From assembly GCA_017311315.1 (NCBI GenBank), contig CM029666.1, forward strand, positions 34,916,749 to 34,980,748: a stretch of 64,000 nucleotides of DNA. The letters run 5' to 3'. Positions 23,301 through 32,506 of this stretch are shown here, one piece after another. This DNA is from Dendrocalamus latiflorus (Eukaryota; Streptophyta; Magnoliopsida; Poales; Poaceae). Positions within the stretch are counted from its first letter, which is position 1. Each line of letters opens with the position of its first letter. Under the pieces are notes generated by a model. That model saw nothing but the letters and a program-made list of their open reading frames with translations, had not been told where the DNA came from and ran no database searches. The position numbers were made by a program, and so were the translations under genes.

Positions 23301-24919
23301 CGGCGACGCCTCCCAACCTCAGCGTGCGTGGCGCCCTCGGCCAACGCCGCAAGCGCCCGCTCTGCGCGGGCACCCATTTTCGAGGTAGGGTAACGGCGGC
23401 GACGCCTCCCTACCTCAGCGTGCGTCGCGCCCTCGGTCTACGCCGCAAGCGATCACTCTTCGCGGGCACCCCCTTTTTCGAGGTAGGGGAACGACACCTT
23501 CGCCTCCCTACCTCAGCGCGTGTAGCGCCCTCGGCCTACGCCGCAAGTGCCCACTCTGCGCGGGCACCCTTTTTCGAGGTAGGGGTACGGCGGCGACGCC
23601 TCCCTACCTCAGCGTGCGTAGCGCCCTCGGCCTACGCCGCAAGCGCTCCCTCTTCGCGGGCACTCCTTTTTAAAGGTAGGGGAACGGCGGCAATGCCTCC
23701 CTACCTCAGCGTGCGTAGCGCCCTCGGCCTACGCCGCAAGCGTCCGCTCTCCGCGGGCACCCTTTTTCGAGGTAGGGGAACGGCGGCGACGCCTCCCTAC
23801 CTCAGCGTCCGTGGCGCCCTCGGCCTACGCCGCAACCGCCCGCTCAGCGCGGGCACCCTTTTTCGAGGTAGGGGAACGGCGGCGACGCCTCCCCACCTCA
23901 GCGTGCGTCGCGCCCTCGGCCTACGCCGCAAGCGCCCGCTCTGCGCGGGCACCCTTTTTCGAGGGGGGGAACGGCGGCGACGCCTCCCTACCTCAGCGTG
24001 CTTCGCGCCCTCGGCCTACGCCGCAAGCACCCGCTCTTCGCTGGCACCCCCTTTTTCGAGGTAGGGGAACGGCGCCTTCACCTCCCTACCTCAGCGCATG
24101 TAGCGCCCTCGGCCTACGCCGTAAGTGCCCGCTCTGCGCGGGCACCCTTTTTCGAGGTAGGGGAACGGCGGCGACGCCTCCCTACCTCAGCATGCGTAGC
24201 GCCCTCGTCCTACGCCGCAAGCGCCCCCTCTTCGCGGGCACTCCTTTTTAAAGGTAGGGGAACGGCGGCGACGCCTCCCTACCTCAGCGTGCGTAGCGCC
24301 CTCGCCCTACGCCGCAAGCGCCCGCTCTGCGCGGGCACCCTTTTTCGAGGTCGGGGAACGGCGGCGACGCCTCCCTACCTCAGCATGCGTAGCGCCCTCG
24401 GCCTACGCCGCAAGCGCCCGCTCTTCGCGGGCACTCCTTTTTGAAGGTAGGGGAACGGCGGTCCCGCCTCTCTACCTCCGCGTGCGTAGTGCCCTCGGCC
24501 TACGCCGCAAGCGCCCGCTCTTCGCGGGCACTCCTTTTTGAAGGTAGGGGAAGGTGGTCCCGCCTCTCTACCTCAGCATGCATAGTGCCCTCGGCCTACG
24601 CTGCAAGCGACCGCTCTTCGCGGGCACTCCTTTTTGAAGGTAGGGGAACGGCGGTCCCGCCTCTCTACGTCCGCGTGCGTAGTGCCCTCGGCCTACGCTG
24701 CAAGCGCCCGCTCTTCGCGGGCACTCCTTTTTGAAGGTAGGGGAACGGCGGCCTCGCCTCGCTACCTCTGTGTGCGTAGTGCCCTCGGCCTACGCCGCAA
24801 GCGCCCGCTCTTCGCGGGCACTCTTTTTTTAAGGAAGGGGAACGGTGGCCTTCGCCTCTCTACCTCCGCGTGCGTAGTGCCCTCGGCCCACGCCGTAAGT
24901 GCCCGCTCTTCGTGGGCAC
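17282..24919 (+). repeat. Main 96-bp hairpin repeat array (about 79 copies)
   Basis: The unit is 96-98 bp (32 codons in the shorter class). Each contains three short inverted repeats in order: AGGTAGGG...CCCTACCT, GCGTAG...CTACGC and GCCCGC-TCTGC-GCGGGC. Variants are CGGCGACG or CGCCTTCG between the first pair, TCTGC or TCTTC in the last loop, and CACCC or CACCCCC before the T-run. Long open frames of 300-500 codons run through it, but the 2-bp length class shifts the frame back and forth, so I do not call proteins. Confidence 0.97.
19240..24065 (+). repeat. Higher-order repeat within the 96-bp array (three blocks of about 1.55-1.64 kb)
   Basis: Rare variants recur with long spacing. GTAGCGTCCTCGG occurs near 19757, 21301 and 22943. 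GCGCGAGCACCC occurs near 19599 and 21146. GGCAACCTTTTTCG occurs near 20180 and 21727. AGGTAGAGGAACGG occurs near 19330 and 20876. The spacing is about 1546 bp for the first pair of blocks and about 1642 bp for the second, that is 16 and 17 monomers. Confidence 0.8.
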
Positions 24920-25604
24920 TCTTCGGCGCTCGACTCCACCGTCCGCCTCGTAGGCATCGCCTCGGCGGGACGGCACGTCTTCGGCGCTCGACTCCGCCGT
25001 CCGCCTCGTAGGCATCGCCTCGGCGGGACGGCACTCTTTGGCGCTCGACGACACGTCTTCGTCACTCGACTCCGCCGTCCGCCTTGTAGGCATCGCCTCG
25101 GCGGGACGGCACGTCTTCGGCGCTCGACTCCGCCGTCCGCCTCGTAGGTTTCGCCTCGGCGGGACGGCACGTCTTCGGCGCTCGACGACACGTCTTCGTC
25201 GCTCGACTCCGCCGTCCGCCTCGTAGGGTTCGCCTCGATGGGACGGCACGTCTTTGGCGCTCGACGACACGTCTTCGGCGCTCAACTCCGCCGTCCGCCT
25301 CGTAGGTTTCGCCTCGGCGGGACGGCACGTCTTCGGCGCTCGAGGACACGTCTTCGGCGCTCGACTCCGCCGTCCGCCTCGTAGGCTTCGCCTCGGCGGG
25401 ACGGCACTCTTTGGCGCTCGACGACACGTCTTCGGCGCTCGACTCCGCCGTCCGCCTCGTATGCATCGCCTCGGCGGGACGGCACGTCTTCGGCGCTCGA
25501 CTCCGCCGTCCGCCTCGTAGGCATCGGCTCGGCGGGACGGCACTCCTCGGCGCTCGACGACACGTCTTCGGCGCTCAACTCCGCCGTCCGCCTCGTAGGT
25601 TTCG
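24920..25604 (+). repeat. 58-bp tandem repeat array, block 1
   Basis: The unit is TTCGGCGCTCGACTCCGCCG, TCCGCCTCGTAGGCATCGCC, then TCGGCGGGACGGCACGTC. Some units carry an extra 21 bp (TTCGGCGCTCGACGACACGTC). The unit has inverted arms GCCGTCC-GCC and GGCG-GGACGGC. It starts abruptly after a truncated 96-bp unit at GGGCACTC. Confidence 0.93.
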
Positions 25605-26636
25605 GCGACGCCTCCCTACCTCAGCGTGCGTAGCGCCCTCGGCCTACGCCGCAAGCGCCCACTCTGCGCGGGCACCCTTTTTCGAGGTAGGGGAACGGCG
25701 GCGACGCCTCCCTACCTCAGCATGCGTAGTGCCCTCGGCCTACGCCGCAAGCGCCCGCTCTGCGCGGGCACCCTTTTTCAAGGTAGGGGAATGGCGGCGA
25801 CACCTCCCTACCTCAGCGTGCCTAGCGCCCTCAGCCTACGCCGCAAGCGCCCGCTCTTCGCGGGCACTCCTTTTTGAAGGTAGGGGAACGGCGGTCCCGC
25901 CTCTCTACCTCCGCGTGGGTAGTGCCCTCGGCCTACGCCGCAAGCGCCCGCTCTTCGCGGGCACCCTTTTTTGAAGGTAGGGGAACGGCGGTCCCGCCTC
26001 TCTACCTCCGCGTGCGTAGTGCCCTCGGCCTACGCTGCAAGCGCCCGCTCTTCGCGGGCACTCCTTTTTGAAGGTAGGGGAACGGAGCTACCTCCGCGTG
26101 CGTAGTGCCCTCGGCCTACGCCGCAAGCGCCCGCTCTTCGCGGGCACTCCTTTTTGAAGATAGGGGAACGGCGGTCCCTCCTCTCTACCTCTGCGTGCGT
26201 AGTGCCCTCAGCCTACGCTGCAAGCGCCCGCTCTTCGCGGGCACTCCTTTTTGAAGGTAGGGGAACGGCGGTCCCGCCTTTCTACCTCTGCGTGCGTAGT
26301 GCCCTCGGCCTACGCTGCAAGAGCCCGCTCTTCGCGGGCACTCCTTTTTGAAGGTAGGGGAACGGCGGCCTCGCCTCGCTACCTCCGCGTGCGTAGTGCT
26401 CTCGGCCTACGCGGCAAGCGCCCGCTCATCGCGGGTACTCCTTTTTGTAGGTAGGGGAACGGCGGCCTCGCCTCTCTACGTCCGCGTGCGTAGTGCCCTC
26501 GAACTACGCCGCAAGCGCCCGCTCTTCGCGTGCACTCCTTTTTTAAGGAAGGGGAACGGCGGCCATTGCCTCTCTACCTCCGCGTGCGTAGTGCCCTCGG
26601 CCCACGCCGCAAGTGCCCGCTCTTCGCAGGCACTCT
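25605..26636 (+). repeat. Second block of 96-bp hairpin repeats (about 10 copies)
   Basis: It resumes at the shared string TTCGGCGACGCC. Most units are of the GGTCCCGCCTCTCTACCTCC subtype also seen just before the first 58-bp block (24440-24919), and the last unit has the same AAGGAAGGGGAACGG variant. This indicates duplication of a composite segment. Confidence 0.93.
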
Positions 26637-27590
26637 TCGGCGCTCGACTCCGCCGTCCACCTCGTAGGTTTCGCCTCGGCGGGACGGTACGTCTTCGGCA
26701 CTCGACTCCACCGTCCGCCTCGTAGGCTTCGCCTCAGCGGGACGGCACGTCTTCGGCGCTCGACTCCGCCGTCCGCCTCGTAGGTTTCGCCTCGGCGGGA
26801 CGGCACGTCTTCGGCGCTCGACGACACGTCTTTGGCGCTCGACTCTGCCGTCCGCCTCGTAGGCTTCGCCTCGGCGGGACGGCACGTCTTCGGCGCTCGA
26901 CGACACATCTTCGGCGCTCGACTCCGTCGTCCGCCTCGTAGGCATCGCCTCGGCGGGACGGCACGTCTTCGGCGCTCGACTCCGCCGTCCGCCTCGTAGG
27001 CATCGCCTCGGCGGGACGGCACTCTTCGGCGCTCAACGACACGTCTTCGGCGCTCGACTCCGTCGTCCGCCTCGTAGGCATCGCCTCGGCGGGACGGCAC
27101 GTCTTCGGCATTCGACTCCGTCGTTCGCCTCGTAGGCATCGCCTCGGCGGGACGGCACGTCTTCGGCGCTCGACTCCGCCGTCCGCCTCGTAGGTTTCGC
27201 CTCGGCGGGACGGCACGTCTTCGGCGCTCGACGACATGTCTTCGGCGCTCGACTCCGCCGTCCGCCTTGTAGGCTTCGCCTCGGCGGGACGGCACGTCTT
27301 CGGCGCTTGACTCCGCCGTCCGCCTCGTAGGCATCGCCTCGGCGGGACGGCACGTCTTCGGCGCTCGACTTCGCCGTCCGCCTCGTAGGCATCACCTCGG
27401 CGGGACGGCACGTCTTCGGCGCTCGACTCCGCCGTCCGCCTCGTAGGCATCGCCTCGGCGGGACGGCACGTCTTCGGCGCTCGACGACACGTCTTCGGCG
27501 CTCGACTCCACCGTCCGCCTCGTAGGCGTCGCCTCGGCGGGACGCCACGTCTTCGGCGCTCGACGACGTCTTCGGCGCTTCCCTGATTTC
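26637..27590 (+). repeat. 58-bp tandem repeat array, block 2
   Basis: Same unit and optional 21-bp insert as block 1, about 15 units, entered through the identical junction GGCACTC|TTCGGCGCTCG. It ends in GACGACGTCTTCGGCGC followed by unique sequence. Confidence 0.93.
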
Positions 27591-27731
27591 TTCATAGGCA
27601 TTGCCTCTAGGGTCTGCGAGCTACTAGTTGCATCGGCACCCTCGCGCTTGCTGTCAAGGAACGGGGGGCTGGGGTGGTTGATCGCGTCAGCTCGCCCATC
27701 GGGACCTCAGCGCTTGCTGTCGAGGGAGTAC
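27591..27731 (+). other. Unique 3' internal segment of the large element with weak polypurine tract
   Basis: It contains two similar phrases, CTCGCGCTTGCTGTCAAGG and CTCAGCGCTTGCTGTCGAGG. The last bases before the LTR, GAGGGAGTAC, are the only purine-rich candidate for plus-strand priming. Confidence 0.5.
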
Positions 27732-28028
27732 TATTGTAGGGGTGGCCCAACCCCCCGTGACTGGGTCGTGCAACTACTCCAACATGTAATAGGCCCAATA
27801 GTGTAGAGGAATATACCAGTGTAAATATACCAATGTACCCTCATCCTTTGTAAATACTAAGGGGTAGAATGGGGATTTCCCATTCTACCCCACTCATATA
27901 TATAAACCCCCAGGAGGGGCAAAGGGGCGCCACCTCTCATTCTCACCTAACTCTCCCACACAGATCTGGCTCCTCTCTTCCTCTTCTACCGATCTCCCTC
28001 TCTTCCTGTTTAGCCTGTAGCTACAACA
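27732..28028 (+). repeat. Right LTR (297 bp) of the large non-autonomous element
   Basis: Same length as the left LTR. Differences from it: TATTGTAG for TGTTGTAG at the start, GGGTCG for GGGCCG, CTACTCC for CTAGTCC, and ATGGGG for ATGAGG. It is followed by the CCCAA duplication and resumed copia pol. Confidence 0.95.
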
Positions 28029-28562
28029 CCCAAAGAGTCGCACTTTCAGGCAGTCAAGCAGGTTCTGAGGTATGTGAAAGGCACCATCAACTTTGATCTG
28101 GAGTATATGCAAGGGGGTGAAGGATTCTTGACAAGTTATAGCCATAGTGGTCTCACTGGAGATATGGAAGACAAGAAGAGCACGGGAGATTTTGCTTTTT
28201 ACCACTCCGAAAGCTAGATCGCATGGAGCTCACAGAAACAGAGGACTGTTGCACTCTCCTCGTGCAAAGCAGAGTTCATGGTGGCAACAGGCGTAGCTTG
28301 TCAGGCAATCAGGCTCAGAAATTTGCTGAGTGAGATCACTAGGAAGAAGTCTAAACCAGTGACTTTGTACATGGACAACAAGTCGGTAATCGCACTCATG
28401 AAAAACTCGGTGTTCCACGAAAGAAGTAAGCACATTGATACACGTTTTCATTTCACTAGAAAATGTGTGGAACAGGGACAAATAAATGTGGAGCATATCA
28501 GCACAGAGGAGCAGCGAGTAGACATCCTCACAAAGGCTCTTCCTAGAATCAAGTTTTGGTGA
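28029..28562 (+). pseudogene. Copia pol, part 2: RT end and RNase H (degenerate)
   Basis: This continues the frame broken at 13515: KESHFQAVKQVLRYVKGT, then the RNase H region with SYSHSGLTGD where the catalytic SDxDWAGD motif is normal (Asp residues lost), an in-frame TAG after FYHSES (about 28217), SSCKAEFMVA, MDNKSVIALMKN and KHIDTRFHF, ending ILTKALPRIKFW just before the polypurine tract. The inserted LTR element is what separates it from part 1. Confidence 0.92.
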
Positions 28563-28606
28563 GATGTGTGAATTGATCGACGTCAGAGATCTCACAGCCT
28601 AAGTCA

Positions 28607-28622
28607 GGTTTAGGGGGGTGAG
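28607..28622 (+). promoter_or_regulatory. Polypurine tract of the copia element
   Basis: AGGTTTAGGGGGGTGAG abuts the 3' LTR start TGTTGTCG at 28623, the standard arrangement for plus-strand priming. Confidence 0.8.
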
Positions 28623-29440
28623 TGTTGTCGAATAAACCTGACTAGTCAGAAGTTTGTGTGTGGTCATTACAACTGGTTCCTTTGTAGTCGTTACAACCGG
28701 TGTCTGTGTGGTCATTACGACTGGTTCCCTTGTAGTCGTTACGATCGGTGTCTGTGTGGTCATTACGATTGGTTCCCTCGTAGTCATTATAACTGGTGTC
28801 TATGTGGTCGTTACAACTGGTTCAATGTGTGGTCATATACGACCGATCTGTGTGGTCATTACGACCGGTTCCATGTGTGGTCGTATACGACCGGGCTGTG
28901 TGGTCGTAGGCATTGTGATCGTAGGTGTCGTGGTCGTAGGCGTCGTGGTCGTAGGCACCATGGTCATAGGTGTCATGGTCATAGGGCCATGATTGTTGGT
29001 GTTGAGTGTGTGTGTGTGTGTGCAGTCGTTGGCATCGTGGTGGTGGCACCGAGTGCAGTCGGTATTGTTGTAGCAGTCGGCGACCATTGTAGCAGTTGGT
29101 GATAACTGTAGCAGTTATTAGCACGGGTGGTCATGGATGACGTAGGCCATCTTTCAGTCAGTGAACTGCCCAGTATGGGCAGGCGGCACGGTAGTTGAGG
29201 CCGGAGAAATCAGACCTCAGTCAGTCTAGCTTTTGAAGAAAAAAAGGAGTCTGCAAATTGAGTTGAGTTGTAAGTTAAAGAAGTAAAGAAAGAGAATACA
29301 AGAAATATTGCCCCCCAAACACTCTCTTATACAACTCTGTATTCTCGTTCTTCCTCTCATCTGTTCCTCTCTGTTTTCTATTTGACAACAGAGAACTCTT
29401 CTGTGATTTGTGCGTGTTGATCCATGGCTATTACCCAACA
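28623..29440 (+). repeat. 3' LTR of the copia element (818 bp) with tandem repeats in U3
   Basis: Starts TGTTGTCGAATAAACC and ends CCCAACA, with TGTTG/CAACA inverted ends. 28655-28900 holds about seven imperfect ~31-bp units of the form TGTGTGGTCATTACGACTGG, turning into a shorter TGGTCGTAGGCGTCG repeat to about 28985. The downstream part is CT-rich (CTCGTTCTTCCTCTCATC), as in R/U5. The 5' LTR is outside the window. Confidence 0.85.
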
Positions 29441-30806
29441 ATCCCAACTCAAATGAGAGCTCTGATGATAATTTGGTCCTGATGATCATTGGTACACAAT
29501 TTTCAGCCAACTGTTACATGCTATATATAGTGCGTTACTTGTTTGAGATTTTTGATTTGATAATATTATTCTTGATTGCTCAATATCTGACTTTAAATAC
29601 TTGCTCCGTTTTTCAAAGGCTCCCAAACATTTAGAGAGCTAACCTTTTGTAGTCCAACAATATCCATGTCAAGGACAAGTAACAGTAACACTGGAAGATA
29701 TAATATTTGAGAGTACGTTATTTCATTATGATTTTGTAGTTACTACTAATATATCGCAAAATAAATTAATGACCAAAGTTCATTTTCTATACTATGCGAG
29801 ATAAAAAAAAAACGGCTTACGTTTTTGCAACAGTGGAAGTAGGTTTCATGCACAGAGGTACAGCAAAAAGTCGGAAACACAAAAAGGATGAAGCAAACAA
29901 TATGTGTCGTTCTAACTTTGGACACATTAACTAAGTATTGTAATAAAACTAGCTAGTACTCCAGTAGTCCATTACATGATCCTGAGATCCTCATAAATCG
30001 CGACTAAGAGGTTCACAAAAGCACATTTCGGGGAAAAGAAAAAAGAAGACAGGTATGGATCAGTTCACGCCTTAGGCATGTAAAGTTATATGCTTGTTGT
30101 ATGGCAGTGCTTCAACCGACTTACGGTTTAAACTTTTAGTTGTGGTTTATTACTTAGATTAAAATTACATTGTAACGGTTGTTAGTTTTTTCTAAAAAAA
30201 TAAAGAAGAAATAGAAAAAAATAAAAAGCATTATATCATTACGGATAATACAAAGGCATAGGGGGAGGCAAAAAAACCAAAATTAGAAGTCGACATATTT
30301 CAAGTGACTTCTGGTTTAAATAAGTAAAAGCCAAAATAAATACATCACATATAATGACTCGAAGAGAGAATAGGAGAATGAAAGATGTTGCACGGTATTT
30401 AACAGACGGACTTATAAATAGTTTTCTATTGCCTATATTATTATATAGACAACTATATAGATAATCAATTAATTGTGTGAGGCTATTATAGACAACTTAT
30501 TATATAAGCTATCTTTAATTATGTCTACAAATGATATGGAGTATATTATAGACAACCACTGTCTATAACTTTGTACATACCCTTAGACAGGGAAACAAGA
30601 AGATTGTTTTGCTAACCTAAATTCACAGAGTTTTTCCATCATTGGGAGGTACTAGTACCTCTCCACCAAATTACCCTTAAACTCTTAGTACCTCTTGGTG
30701 CTATCTCAATGGATGGCTTGGTACCTCCTAATTTAAGCATGGTAAAAAAAACTCAAATTCACATATTTGAAATCATACAGTTCTTGAGCGGTAGTAATAG
30801 TTGGTT
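29441..30806. other. AT-rich intergenic DNA between copia LTR and MULE-1
   Basis: I see no gene. A fold-back-like patch (GGAGGTACTAGTACCTCTCC at about 30645 and TGGTACCTCC at about 30720) and repeated TATAGACAAC motifs (30445-30560) suggest old MITE debris, but I cannot fix the ends. Confidence 0.5.
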
Positions 30807-30816
30807 AGCAACAATG
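30807..30816. repeat. Target-site duplication AGCAACAATG (left, MULE-1)
   Basis: Ten bases directly before the GAATTTTTTGTAC terminus, repeated at 36245-36254 directly after the other terminus. Mutator-like elements normally make 8-11 bp duplications. Confidence 0.95.
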
Positions 30817-30952
30817 GAATTTTTTGTACGGATAATCCATTTTTTATTCGAAAATACATAAATATACCCGCGGGAAAATTTTTTACAAAAATAGGCTCAA
30901 GTCGCCCCCCCCCATTGGGCGACTCTCACCTTTCGCCCAACCGGGAGGCGAC
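30817..30952. repeat. MULE-1 left terminal inverted repeat
   Basis: Matches the reverse complement of 36110-36244 with few mismatches, including CCGCGGGAAA, ACAAAAATAGGCTCAAGTCG and the hairpin GTCGCCC...GGGCGAC. Confidence 0.93.
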
Positions 30953-31105
30953 AAAACTTGTGTCGCTCTATCTTAGAGCGACTGCAATTAGTCGCCTTCC
31001 TATTGGGCGACTACATGCAGTCGCCCAATGGATGGGCGACATATAATGCAGTCGCCCAATGGATGGGCGACTTATAATGCAGTCGCCGAATAGGAGGGCG
31101 ACTTT
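30898..31105. repeat. Subterminal GTCGCC hairpin repeats of MULE-1
   Basis: At least five pairs of the form AGTCGCCCAATGG...TGGGCGAC, each able to fold on itself, are spaced about 30 bp apart (TGCAGTCGCCCAATGGATGG occurs twice in a row). Further copies lie at 35760-35850 and 36130-36165. They are plausible transposase-binding or fold-back sites. Confidence 0.85.
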
Positions 31106-31412
31106 ACTCTCCCCCTGTGATTTTTGTAGAGTTTTGTAAATTTTGTAGTTTTAAACTGGGAAAAAATTTGGTATAGTTGTAATAAAAGTTTATGTTCACT
31201 GGATGTTGTACGTGCATAAAAAATTTTGGGAATTTTTTTAAGAACGATTGAGTGTAGAACATTTAATACATAAAGTGGTAAGTGATATTTAAATATTTCT
31301 GAGAATTAGTGTACGGATACATACATAGTGTAGAACTTGTAATGTCCAGAACTCCACCATTAGTCGTAACAAGCCTTAGGGAATACAACTTGCTGGGTCT
31401 ATTACATTTTGT

Positions 31413-32022
31413 CTACTGGGTGTAGCGTGGTTGTTTCCCCTTTTTCTCGCGCCCTGAAGATGGCTCCGCTACATCATTCTTCCTGTTACTCTTGGTCTTG
31501 AGAGCTGCCTCACGAGCTTGAAGCTCTTCCTCCTGACGTTTGATGGCTGCTTCACGCAGACTTAACTGCTCCCGCCTCCTTTGCAGCTCATCCTCTTTGC
31601 CCTTCAGACGGATTTGGTCCACCCTCACGCGGCGCTCTTGCTCAAGCCGCATCTGTCGTTCCACCTCGCGAGCCTGAGTCATCTTGACAAAGTATTGTCC
31701 TTTGTTTTCCACCTCCTTTGGCCGGTTCTGTGGCCATGCCGGCGGCACCCGATCCACCCATTCGATGAACTTGCAAGGCTATGTGTGGCGTGGTAGATGT
31801 CATGGATCAAGTTCAAAAACGGTAACGAGAAACAAATGATTTAGTTGTCGTCGTTACCACGAAGTCGTCATCCAGGTCTGGACACTTGAAGAACCTACGG
31901 CCGTAGTTGGCTCGTTGTACTGGATCCGTCCAGACGCACAACATCGTCCTAAAGCCGCAATGGCACTTCGGGCGTTCATGCCACTCCGGCACTCCAAATG
32001 GGTCGGACCTCCAGGAAGACAT
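31413..32022 (-). CDS. GRF-type zinc-finger / coiled-coil protein gene of MULE-1 (two exons)
   Basis: Exon 1 is 32022-31858 and exon 2 is 31769-31413; the intron has GTAACG and a ...GCAAG acceptor and keeps phase, giving 173 residues. Exon 1 carries a GRF-type zinc finger: CHCG, then about 20 residues, then NYGRRFFKCPD. Exon 2 (from FIEWVDRVPPAWP) is a long charged coiled coil (EVERQMRLEQERR, LKGKEDELQRRREQLSLREA) ending in a basic tail. GRF fingers bind nucleic acid in many proteins; a role in transposition is inferred only from its position between transposase and TIR on the same strand. No stop interrupts it. An alternative is an independent captured host gene. Confidence 0.65.
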
Positions 32023-32506
32023 TGTTGTGTAGTAGTATTGTGATGGCTAGAGGAGAAGATGTGGTATTGTGATGGAAGACATAGGAGGCCTTTATGTAGG
32101 CAGGTTATCTGGTGCAGTGGGCATAGTCCATGGAGAGGAGGACATACGAATCTTTTCGCTTTTTTAGGATTCCAGTGTTGCAATAAATGTCCCTATGTAG
32201 GCTTTTCAGAGCCTGTAGTCTCATAATAAATTCATAGTTCGTAGCCTTTTCAGTCGTTTGCAGGAAACAGTACGTTCCACGAAATAAGTGCTACAACATT
32301 GCCTTCTCAGAGGCCAGTAATCATAATTTCTGAAACAACAAGCTACGGTCATTACAGAAAACGTGTCGGCCTGGAGTCCATAACGTTCAAATAGTCCATA
32401 CAGCAAATACTAAGCAAATACATGTAGTAACTAAGTAAACAGAGCAATAATAAGCTACCAGCACAACACCAACTACATTATAGAAAACGGATGTAACATA
32501 CAAGTT
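32023..32506. other. Spacer between the GRF gene and the transposase C-terminus in MULE-1
   Basis: No supported coding frame. It presumably contains the transposase 3' UTR and the GRF gene promoter on the minus strand; I see no clear TATA box. Confidence 0.5.

Larger units (their letters stand above)
13516..28028 (+). mobile_element. Large non-autonomous LTR retrotransposon (LARD-like) filled with tandem arrays
   Basis: It is 14513 bp long with 297-bp LTRs (TGTTGTAG...CTACAACA), a 5-bp TSD (CCCAA) and an 18-nt primer site right after the left LTR. No gag, protease, RT or integrase motif is visible anywhere inside; about 80 percent is tandem repeats (96-, 58- and 59-bp units). It must have been mobilised in trans. 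The PBS type suggests a Tat/RIRE2-like Ty3/gypsy helper, which is an inference. The LTRs differ at four positions, implying an insertion much older than the Ty3 element at the left edge. Confidence 0.9.
12461..29440 (+). mobile_element. Decayed Ty1/copia retrotransposon, 3' half, interrupted by a 14.5-kb LTR element
   Basis: Plus-strand copia pol begins abruptly at 12461 where the CACTA element ends. It runs to 13515, resumes at 28034 after the inserted element with the codon phase intact, and ends with a polypurine tract and a 3' LTR (28623-29440). The 5' part must lie left of the CACTA element, outside the window. Stops and shifts show it is dead. Clade not assigned; the RT start resembles Ale/Retrofit-type elements. 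Confidence 0.9.

Noticed and set aside
17338..24444. Several open frames of 300-500 codons across the 96-bp array, looking like a 32-residue repeat protein
   Set aside because: The unit is a multiple of three and lacks stops by composition. The 2-bp length class shifts units between two frames, neither shows a preferred frame or start context, and other frames on the opposite strand are also open.
16268..24919. CRISPR-like regular spacing of short palindromic repeats
   Set aside because: There are no unique spacers: the whole 96-bp unit repeats. The sequence is a plant nuclear transposon.
24762..27601. Long open frames on both strands across the 58-bp arrays
   Set aside because: GC-rich tandem repeat with open frames on both strands at once; no conserved frame or domain.
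28653..29124. Thr/Val- and His/Asp-rich repeat frames on both strands
   Set aside because: Products of the tandem repeat in the copia LTR U3.
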